28,279 bases of DNA from Acidilobaceae archaeon UBA158. GTDB lineage: Archaea; Thermoproteota; Thermoprotei_A; Sulfolobales; Acidilobaceae. Below the pieces are notes generated by a model. It made no database searches and was not told the DNA's origin. It was given only the letters and a program-made list of their open reading frames with translations. Both the position numbers and the translations under genes were made by a program. The stretch spans positions 19,347-47,625 of the forward strand of contig DAXV01000020.1 of the NCBI GenBank assembly GCA_002506595.1, given 5' to 3'. Positions 22,916 through 28,279 of the stretch are shown in pieces. Each line of letters opens with the position of its first letter. The first letter of the stretch is position 1.

Positions 22916-23953
22916 TTAAGGCGTTTGTTTATATTGTTTAATTGCTTGTTCTCCGATAAAGTCTAGTAAAACTTCTCTTGCACCTTCTCCTATATCTAAT
23001 ACTCTTGCATCTCTATTTAGCCTTTCCAATAAAGTTCCCGCGCTAAATCCTCTACCTCCTAGTAATTGTATTCCAATCCATGTTGCCCTTTGAGCAAGTT
23101 CTCCTGATGAGACTTTTGATATTGCTGCATCCAATGGATCTATTGATTTACTATTTTCATATTTTTTAACAGCATTATCTATTAGAGATTCTAAAAGCTT
23201 TATTTTGATTTCCATTTCAGCATACATCCACTTTACAGATTGATATTCTGATAATTCTTTATTGAATATTTTTTTGTTTAAAGCGTTTTTGCCAACTTCT
23301 AGTAAAGCTCCTTCTGCAATGCCTAAAGCTATTGACCCATAACCTAATCTACCATAATTAATTAATTCTAAGGCTTCTCTAAGACCTTTACCTGGTTGAG
23401 ATAATCTTTTTGCCTTGGTGTTTTCATATATTACGTTAGAAATACCAGCACCTCTAAAGCTAATTAAATCCATAGGTTTAACTTTTATGTTATCTTGTTT
23501 TTCAGCAAGATAAAGGGTCGGGCCTTGAGGTCCTTGAGCTAAAATTATAAAATAGTCTGCATAAAGGGCATTGCTTCCAAAAATTTTTTCTCCATTTATT
23601 ATTGCGTTTCCTTCAGAGTCTTCTTCTGCAACAGTTTTTAGATTACCTTTTATATCAGTACCCCCTCCTGGTTCTGTTATTGTAACAGAAAATATTGCAT
23701 TATCTATGCCTGACTTTAACGATCCAGAACCACTTATCATGATAATATGAGCAATTGCTGGGCTAGATCTAGAAGCAAGTCTTACCGCTCTATAAATGCT
23801 GTTTAAACCATTTTTCCTCAAATTAAATAATCCTATATCTTTCATCTTTTCTAAGAATTCTTTCGGAACCTCATTTTTCTCATCAACTTGCTTTGCTATT
23901 TTTGGAACTTCATTTAAGAGAAAGTCTTCGATGTCTTTAGGTAATTCAATCAT
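22916..23953 (-). CDS. Acyl-CoA dehydrogenase family protein, shortened
   Basis: FAD-dependent acyl-CoA dehydrogenase fold, 345 aa against the usual 380 or so. The FAD/substrate motif TITEPGGGTD is at 91-100 and NGEKIFGSNALYADYFI at about 120-136. The C-terminal helical domain has QLLGGRGFSAG near 296-306 and DIGEGAREV at 320-328, where Glu323 is at the position of the catalytic base in many members (the YEGT motif). The N-terminal helical domain looks trimmed: the usual stretch between the helices and the TEP motif (G-x-x-EQK-x-x-YLP type) is missing. The substrate is unknown. ATG at 23953 follows GGTGAT on the coding strand. It stands alone, divergent from uL16. Confidence 0.85.
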   Translation of the reverse strand: MIELPKDIEDFLLNEVPKIAKQVDEKNEVPKEFLEKMKDIGLFNLRKNGLNSIYRAVRLASRSSPAIAHIIMISGSGSLKSGIDNAIFSVTITEPGGGTDIKGNLKTVAEEDSEGNAIINGEKIFGSNALYADYFIILAQGPQGPTLYLAEKQDNIKVKPMDLISFRGAGISNVIYENTKAKRLSQPGKGLREALELINYGRLGYGSIALGIAEGALLEVGKNALNKKIFNKELSEYQSVKWMYAEMEIKIKLLESLIDNAVKKYENSKSIDPLDAAISKVSSGELAQRATWIGIQLLGGRGFSAGTLLERLNRDARVLDIGEGAREVLLDFIGEQAIKQYKQTP

Positions 23954-24070
23954 CTTATCACCAGAGCTAATAATAGAGTGTTTTTATATATAAATATAAT
24001 TTATGATTATTTATCAATATATTATTTTTAACATATATATTAAAAAATTTAAAAAAATTATAAAGGCAAA

Positions 24071-24080
24071 CTTTTATAGG
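24071..24080 (+). promoter_or_regulatory. Putative TATA box of the uL16/Dph2 operon
   Basis: CTTTTATAGG, preceded by purine-rich GGCAAA as possible BRE, predicts transcription near 24100. That is just before or at the GAGGTGAT SD (24101-24108) of rpl10e. Confidence 0.4.
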
Positions 24081-24114
24081 GGTTAAATACAAGATAAACA
24101 GAGGTGATAAAAAG

Positions 24115-24636
24115 ATGCCAATGAGACCTGGAAGGTGCTATTCACATATAACAAGTCAACCCTATACAAGAAAGGAATATATACATGGAGCTCCACCGCC
24201 AAAAATAACTAAATTTGAAGTAGGAAATAAAGATATATTAAAAAATTATGAAATTAAGGTTGATTTAATATCATTAGAATTAGGTCAAATAAGATCAAAT
24301 GCTTTAGAGGCAGCAAGAGTTATGACTAGTAAATATTTATCAACAGAAGTTGGTGATGCGAATTATTATATGAGAATGCCTAAATATCCACATCAAGTTA
24401 TAAGAGAAAACAAAATGATGGCTTTTGCAGGAGCAGACAGATTGCAAGACGGTATGAGACTTTCATTTGGAACACCAATAGGTGTTGCTGCTATAGTTCA
24501 TCCTGGAGACAAATTAATAGAAGTTTGGGGCAGGAAAGCTGATTTAGAAAAAATAAAAGAAGCTTTAAGAAGAGGAGCATCAAAGTTACCTCAAAAAACT
24601 AGGATAATAATATCAGAGATTAAAATGGAGAAGTAA
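24115..24636 (+). CDS. rpl10e: 50S ribosomal protein uL16 (archaeal L10e)
   Basis: Large-subunit protein next to the peptidyl-transferase centre and A-site tRNA, 173 aa. It begins MPMRPGRCYSHITSQPYTRK, typical of archaeal L10e, and has the conserved RSNALEAARVMTSKYL, YYMRMPKYPHQVIRENKMMA and FAGADRLQDGMRLSFGTPIG segments. ATG at 24115 follows a strong GAGGTGAT. It heads a plus-strand series of RNA and translation genes; dph2 begins three bases after its stop. Confidence 0.97.
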   Translation: MPMRPGRCYSHITSQPYTRKEYIHGAPPPKITKFEVGNKDILKNYEIKVDLISLELGQIRSNALEAARVMTSKYLSTEVGDANYYMRMPKYPHQVIRENKMMAFAGADRLQDGMRLSFGTPIGVAAIVHPGDKLIEVWGRKADLEKIKEALRRGASKLPQKTRIIISEIKMEK

Positions 24637-24639
24637 ATA

Positions 24640-25677
24640 ATGTCAAATGTCATCAATTGTGGTATACCTTATTTATTAGTTTTTCCTGATATTAATATTG
24701 AAGGTAAAAAGGTTTTATTACAGTTGCCTGATGGTATGAAACAATTTGCCTTAACTATAGCCAATTGTATAAAGGAAAATTATAAAGCAGAACCAATTAT
24801 TCATATGGAAAGTATATATGGCGCGTGCGATTTACAATATAATCAGATTTTTAATATAATTAATCCAGATTTTATAATTCACGTAGGCCATTCTCCATAT
24901 CCTGAATATTTAGCTTCACCTTTAACATTACCTTCTAATTTAAAAAACAGAGTGATTTTTGTTAAGGCATTAAGTAAATTAGATTTAAATAATGATATGA
25001 TAGAAAAGGCTCTAAATATTCTTGATAATTACAATGTAAAAAACATATCAATAGCATTAACAGCACAACATATACATTTATATAATAAAATTTTAGATAT
25101 TATTGGTAATAACAATAAATATAATATTATAAAATCTAATGGATTAACACCATATTATGATCCAGGCCAAATAATAGGTTGCGATTTTAGAACTGTTATA
25201 AACAAGAATATTGATGGCTATATATTTGTTGGAGGTGGAGAATTTCATCCATTAGGTTTATTTTTATCTACTTTAAAGCCAATTGCACAAATAGATCTCT
25301 ATAGCAATGCTGTGAGGGATTTTACACAAATTGGAATGAAATATTATAAAAAGAGGTTATTTGTTGTCTCAAAAGCTATGGAGGCAAGACATTGGGGTAT
25401 AATAATTGGTTTGAAAACTGGTCAATATAGACCTTCTTTAATAAATATGATTATTAAAATGCTTGATAAAAGAGAATATGTATTATTAACTTCAGAGAAT
25501 CTAAACGAATTAAGTTTGTTATCAATAGATAATAATTGGTTTGATGCATTTGTAATAACAAGTTGTCCCAGGATCCCTATTGATGATTTAATAGATTATA
25601 AAAAACCAGTTCTTACACCTGGAGAAGCTTATATGGCTTTAACAGGTAAAATTGAAAAATATGTTTTTCCATGGTAA
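24640..25677 (+). CDS. dph2: Diphthamide synthase Dph2 (3-amino-3-carboxypropyl transferase)
   Basis: Catalyses the first step of diphthamide formation on elongation factor 2, using SAM and a [4Fe-4S] cluster to transfer a 3-amino-3-carboxypropyl group to a histidine. The 345-aa protein has three repeated alpha/beta domains, each giving one cluster ligand: Cys63 in IYGACDLQY, Cys181 in IIGCDFRT and Cys309 in ITSCPRIPIDD. This is the known archaeal three-Cys arrangement. LQLPDGMK near 27 and GGGEFHPLG near 198 are further family marks. ATG at 24640 follows GGAG within the end of rpl10e. Pairing with ribosomal genes suits its effect on translocation. Confidence 0.95.
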   Translation: MSNVINCGIPYLLVFPDINIEGKKVLLQLPDGMKQFALTIANCIKENYKAEPIIHMESIYGACDLQYNQIFNIINPDFIIHVGHSPYPEYLASPLTLPSNLKNRVIFVKALSKLDLNNDMIEKALNILDNYNVKNISIALTAQHIHLYNKILDIIGNNNKYNIIKSNGLTPYYDPGQIIGCDFRTVINKNIDGYIFVGGGEFHPLGLFLSTLKPIAQIDLYSNAVRDFTQIGMKYYKKRLFVVSKAMEARHWGIIIGLKTGQYRPSLINMIIKMLDKREYVLLTSENLNELSLLSIDNNWFDAFVITSCPRIPIDDLIDYKKPVLTPGEAYMALTGKIEKYVFPW

Positions 25678-25696
25678 CTAATAGCGGTGTAAAAAT

Positions 25697-26329
25697 TTGG
25701 ATAAAAATGAACTTAGGAATGCAAAGGTATTTCTAGAAAAATCATTACCATCAATAAGCAACCCAATTCGTGATTTAGAGCAATATAATACACCGTCAGA
25801 AATAATACTAGACATGCTAAATCATGCATATATTTCAAATTATATCCAAGAGGCAACAGTTCTTGATTTAGGTTCCGGAACTTGTAGAATAGCGTTAGCA
25901 TCACTTATATTTGGTGCTAGTAAAGCAATTGGATTAGAAATTGATGAAAGGTTCTTCAAATATTGCTTATATGGTGAAGAAACGCTTGGATTAAAAGGAA
26001 GGCTTTTAATAATAAAGACATATATAAATGAAAATTTAGGATTAATAAGAAAAAATCATATAGATATAATTATAATGAATCCTCCTTTTGGAGTATGGAA
26101 TAGAAATGCTGATAGAAGATTTTTAGAATACGCGTTTTCAATAAATCCTAAAAGAATTTATTCTGTATTAAAGTCAGGAAATTTAAATTTCCACGAAACT
26201 CTAGGTAATAGGTGGGGGTATGGATTGAGATTGATAAATACGAGAGAATTCCCAATACCTGCCTCAATGATATATCATAAAAGCAGAATAAGGAGGGTAA
26301 AAGTCGATGTCGTACTCTTTGAAAAATAA
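25697..26329 (+). CDS. METTL5-like rRNA adenine N6-methyltransferase
   Basis: SAM-dependent RNA methyltransferase of 210 aa, related to eukaryotic METTL5, which makes m6A in small-subunit rRNA. LEQYNTP at 27-33 is a family mark at the N-terminus. Motif I is VLDLGSGTCRIAL at 55-67, the acidic motif II GLEIDE follows, and the catalytic NPPFG is at 128-132 with NADRRFLEYAF after it. Archaeal relatives may work with a Trm112-like partner, not seen here. The start is TTG at 25697 after CGGTG. The 3' end overlaps csl4 by 23 bases. The substrate assignment follows from family knowledge only. Confidence 0.88.
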   Translation: MDKNELRNAKVFLEKSLPSISNPIRDLEQYNTPSEIILDMLNHAYISNYIQEATVLDLGSGTCRIALASLIFGASKAIGLEIDERFFKYCLYGEETLGLKGRLLIIKTYINENLGLIRKNHIDIIIMNPPFGVWNRNADRRFLEYAFSINPKRIYSVLKSGNLNFHETLGNRWGYGLRLINTREFPIPASMIYHKSRIRRVKVDVVLFEK

Positions 26330-26939
26330 TGTTGTCGTACCAGGAGAAGTGGTAGCTCAACAAGAGGAGTTTGTTGAAGGAGAAGGAGTTTATATAGATA
26401 TAGACTCAGGATATTTGAGGTCAATGTTTTTAGGTAAAATAGCCATAGATATTAATAATAGGACAATTTCGGTAAATCCTCATAAAAAATTAAAATTGCC
26501 TAAGAAAAACAGCATCGTTTTAGGATCGGTTTCATCAGTTAGAGAAAATATAATTTTTGTTGATATTTATGGGGTTATAGTTTTATATCCAAGACCTAAA
26601 TGGGAGTTTGAATTTTCAAGCCCATTATCTGGAGCAATTATTTCAAATCAAGTCGGTGTAGAAAAATTTAATGATTTAATGGATATTGTTAAGCCTGGAG
26701 ACATAATATTAGCTAAAGTAATAAATTCTAGTAATCCATATAATCTTTCATTAAAAGGACCTCAATTTGGGGTAATTTATGCTATGTGCTCCAAATGTGG
26801 GGAGATTATGATACCACAAAATAATGATCAATTGAAGTGCCCTAGATGTGGTAATGTAGAAAAAAGAAAAATATCTAATTTAGCAACCTCAAAACTATTA
26901 AAGATTGATATGAAGAAAACAATACTAATCTCCCCATAG
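26307..26939 (+). CDS. csl4: Exosome subunit Csl4
   Basis: RNA-binding cap subunit of the archaeal exosome, which degrades or tails RNA from the 3' end. The 210-aa protein has an N-terminal domain with VVPGEVVAQQEEFVEGEGVY, a central S1 domain (about 65-145), and a C-terminal zinc ribbon with Cys161, Cys164, Cys178 and Cys181 (CSKC and CPRC). ATG at 26307 has GGAGGG upstream inside the METTL5-like gene (23-base overlap). It is followed at once by the DUF2067 gene and rpoL, in a transcription/RNA-decay group. Confidence 0.92.
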   Translation: MSYSLKNNVVVPGEVVAQQEEFVEGEGVYIDIDSGYLRSMFLGKIAIDINNRTISVNPHKKLKLPKKNSIVLGSVSSVRENIIFVDIYGVIVLYPRPKWEFEFSSPLSGAIISNQVGVEKFNDLMDIVKPGDIILAKVINSSNPYNLSLKGPQFGVIYAMCSKCGEIMIPQNNDQLKCPRCGNVEKRKISNLATSKLLKIDMKKTILISP

Positions 26940-26948
26940 GTGTGCTTA

Positions 26949-27554
26949 ATGAAAAATTTAAAGAAAAGATTTATTTTTAGTTTAAAGGAGGGCTATGATA
27001 TAGAAAACATTTTTAAAAAGATTAATAGTGTTATATCAAGTCAGGAAGCAACAATTAAAATAGAAAACAACAAATTGATTATAGATTTTTATGTTACCCC
27101 CAAGGATATTAATTTTATAAAATCAAAAATAAAAGAGATATTATCCTTTGAAAATAATAAGAATAAGGTTATCGGTTTTAAGTATAAGCTAAAAGATATA
27201 AATCCTGAAGGAGGAAAGGATTTTTACGATATGATTGAATTTTGCTTAAGTAAGCTTGGTTATAAAACAGTTATACAAGAAGAATTTTTATTAACAACTG
27301 CTAGAAAAGAAAAAGTTTATTCTATAGCTAATAAAATAAATGAAAGTTTAAGACAGATTTCTGAAAGAAATTATGGTAATGCTTTAATAAAGGCGCTTGC
27401 ATGCTATTTAACTTTAAGGGAAAAAGATTTTCAAAATATTAATGATGTAATTGAAAGAGGTCTTAGTTTAGGAATTTTAGAAGAGAATAAAAACAAGATA
27501 TATACCAGATACAGTTGGAAGGAAACATACGAGATGCTAAGCAAGGTGCTATAA
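26949..27554 (+). CDS. DUF2067-like archaeal protein
   Basis: A 201-aa archaeal protein of unknown function that I take for DUF2067, from its sequence and its place between csl4 and rpoL. The N-terminal half alternates strands and helices (KRFIFSLKEG, ATIKIENNKLIIDFYVT, IKSKIKEIL), like a ferredoxin-like RNA-binding fold. The C-terminal half is helical (YDMIEFCLSKLGYKT, KVYSIANKINESLRQI, YGNALIKALACYLTL). No catalytic motif is visible. ATG at 26949 follows GGTG (26939-26942); the in-frame GTG at 26940 is part of that SD. One base separates its stop from rpoL, so the two are co-expressed. Confidence 0.7.
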   Translation: MKNLKKRFIFSLKEGYDIENIFKKINSVISSQEATIKIENNKLIIDFYVTPKDINFIKSKIKEILSFENNKNKVIGFKYKLKDINPEGGKDFYDMIEFCLSKLGYKTVIQEEFLLTTARKEKVYSIANKINESLRQISERNYGNALIKALACYLTLREKDFQNINDVIERGLSLGILEENKNKIYTRYSWKETYEMLSKVL

Positions 27555-27555
27555 T

Positions 27556-27864
27556 ATGGTTGGAGATATTAAAATTAGCAAAACTGAGCAAGGTATATAT
27601 AAAGTAGAAATAGAGGGAGAAGACCATACAATTGGAAATTTGCTATCGACTGTATTGCAAACTCTTAAAGGGGTTAACATTGCATATTATGAGGTTCCGC
27701 ATCCGTTGGAAAATAAATTAATAATTTATATGGATTTAGATGAAAATGTTGACCCAAAGGAAAAACTAATAGAGGCATTGCAAAAAATAAAAGAAATAAA
27801 TGAAGAATTTAGAAAAAAATATATAGAAAAAATAAAAGAAAAGAATATAAATATTGAGATTTAA
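27556..27864 (+). CDS. rpoL: DNA-directed RNA polymerase subunit L (Rpo11)
   Basis: Small assembly subunit of archaeal RNA polymerase that pairs with subunit D, as eukaryotic Rpb11 pairs with Rpb3. The 102-aa protein has the family core GEDHTIGNLLSTVLQTLKGV near 21-40 and YYEVPHPLENKLIIYMD near 44-60, then a long C-terminal helix (EKLIEALQKIKEINEEFRKK). ATG at 27556 follows AAGGTG. It comes one base after the DUF2067 stop. Confidence 0.95.
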   Translation: MVGDIKISKTEQGIYKVEIEGEDHTIGNLLSTVLQTLKGVNIAYYEVPHPLENKLIIYMDLDENVDPKEKLIEALQKIKEINEEFRKKYIEKIKEKNINIEI

Positions 27865-27903
27865 TTGATATAAAAATAAATAATTTTCTCATCATGAATT
27901 ATT

Positions 27904-28206
27904 ATGGAGAGTCTGATGAAAAAAGAGGCAAGAATTCTGGTCAGCAAATGTAAAAATAGTATTTGTAGTGGGATAATACTAAGGTTTTATTCCATAGATG
28001 GTTTAATTCTTTCTACTAATGGCTGTAAGGACTTCTGTGATAAAATTAAGAAAAGTGGTTATTTTTATGAATTATCTTATTATTACGGAGACTGCAGTTG
28101 TGGATTGGATAAAAAGGTTGAAGTAAACAAGAAATATCTATCATTTCTGTCTAATTTAATAGATGAATTTGAACAAATATATAAAAATGCGGGGGGTGGG
28201 GTTTGA
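27904..28206 (+). CDS. Cys-rich small protein, 100 aa, ending inside tRNA-Leu
   Basis: Unrecognised 100-aa protein. It has six Cys in three pairs: Cys16 and Cys21 (KCKNSIC), Cys41 and Cys45 (CKDFC), Cys64 and Cys66 (DCSCG). This is suited to zinc or an Fe-S cluster, or to disulfides. Strands (ARILVSK, GIILRFYSIDGLILS) precede a helical tail (FLSNLIDEFEQIYKN). The start is ATG 27904 or ATG 27916; GGAGA precedes the latter. The last 19 bases, including the TGA, lie within the convergent tRNA-Leu gene, so the final residues AGGGV are written by the tRNA acceptor and T-arm. The true protein may be this one, as no earlier stop exists. Confidence 0.6.
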   Translation: MESLMKKEARILVSKCKNSICSGIILRFYSIDGLILSTNGCKDFCDKIKKSGYFYELSYYYGDCSCGLDKKVEVNKKYLSFLSNLIDEFEQIYKNAGGGV

Positions 28207-28272
28207 ACCCACGCAGGCCTACGCCAACGGGTCTTAAGCCCGTCCCCTTTGGCCGGGCTCGGGCACCCCCGC
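28188..28272 (-). tRNA. tRNA-Leu (anticodon TAA)
   Basis: On the minus strand the acceptor GCGGGGG (from 28272) pairs with CCCCCGC (28195-28189), and the discriminator is A (28188). The anticodon stem ACGGG/CCCGT holds the loop CTTAAGA, giving anticodon TAA for UUA leucine codons. A long variable arm with GGC/GCC pairing marks a type II tRNA, as expected for Leu. The T-arm is GTGGG-TTCAAAC-CCCAC. There is no intron, and CCA is not encoded. T-rich ATTTTTATATAT directly downstream can end transcription. The promoter lies outside the window. Confidence 0.96.
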
Positions 28273-28279
28273 ACTCAGC

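Noticed and set aside
28083..28274. 63-aa minus-strand frame covering tRNA-Leu
   Set aside because: Its N-terminal half is the tRNA itself; no start signal is visible.
1..28279. CRISPR array, insertion sequence or terminal inverted repeats
   Set aside because: No regularly spaced repeats, no transposase frame and no flanking inverted repeats were seen; the only long repeat is inside cdc48.

Overview
The window comes from an AT-rich thermophilic crenarchaeon. The evidence is the archaeal ribosomal genes (eS19, eL32, eL19), an archaeal CDC48/VAT ATPase, the exosome subunit Csl4, RNA polymerase subunit L, archaeal Dph2 and Trm1, CDP-archaeol synthase, the bifunctional fructose-1,6-bisphosphate aldolase/phosphatase and a fused ADP-forming acyl-CoA synthetase. 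Low GC with this gene set would fit a Caldisphaera/Acidilobales-like organism, but that is inference. No insertion sequence, CRISPR array or prophage is visible. Translation signals are mixed: many genes have a GGTG(A) Shine-Dalgarno (SD) sequence, often with TTG or GTG starts, while some first genes (glyA, the CYTH gene, tpiA) look leaderless.

Region 1 (1-4947, plus strand): the tail of a C2H2 zinc-finger protein, serine hydroxymethyltransferase, an unrecognised 116-aa protein, then an overlapping run of an HTH regulator, a THEP1-type NTPase and tRNA dimethyltransferase Trm1. Region 2 (4942-11126, minus strand): a tightly packed series, in transcription order ADP-forming acyl-CoA synthetase, coiled-coil protein, DUF447 protein, MptE-like pterin pyrophosphokinase and MoeA. 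It is preceded by a separate Cys-containing HTH regulator. Two of these genes act on pterin cofactors, which makes the DUF447 protein a candidate pterin gene.

Region 3 (11325-15659): tRNA-Val(CAC), a 616-nt stretch without a convincing gene but with two adjacent hairpins, eS19, CDC48/VAT, a CYTH protein and a 68-aa protein. CDC48 carries a 71-bp identical repeat across its two Walker A regions. Region 4 (15716-20437): the distal half of the archaeal spc ribosomal operon (uL6-eL32-eL19-uL18-uS5-uL30-uL15). It is cut off from its usual upstream neighbours and followed by a small RecA-fold ATPase and CDP-archaeol synthase instead of secY.

Region 5 (20473-23953): a gluconeogenic pair (fbp with a palindrome at its promoter, then tpiA), a winged-helix regulator convergent with tpiA, and an unusually short acyl-CoA dehydrogenase. 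Region 6 (24115-28272): an RNA/translation cluster (uL16/L10e, Dph2, METTL5-like methyltransferase, Csl4, DUF2067, RpoL), then a Cys-rich small protein whose end runs into a convergent tRNA-Leu(TAA).

Most of the window is housekeeping. I found no clear new multi-gene system. The best leads are the CDC48 repeat, the pterin-linked DUF447 gene, the RecA-like gene in the secY position, and the structured gap after tRNA-Val.
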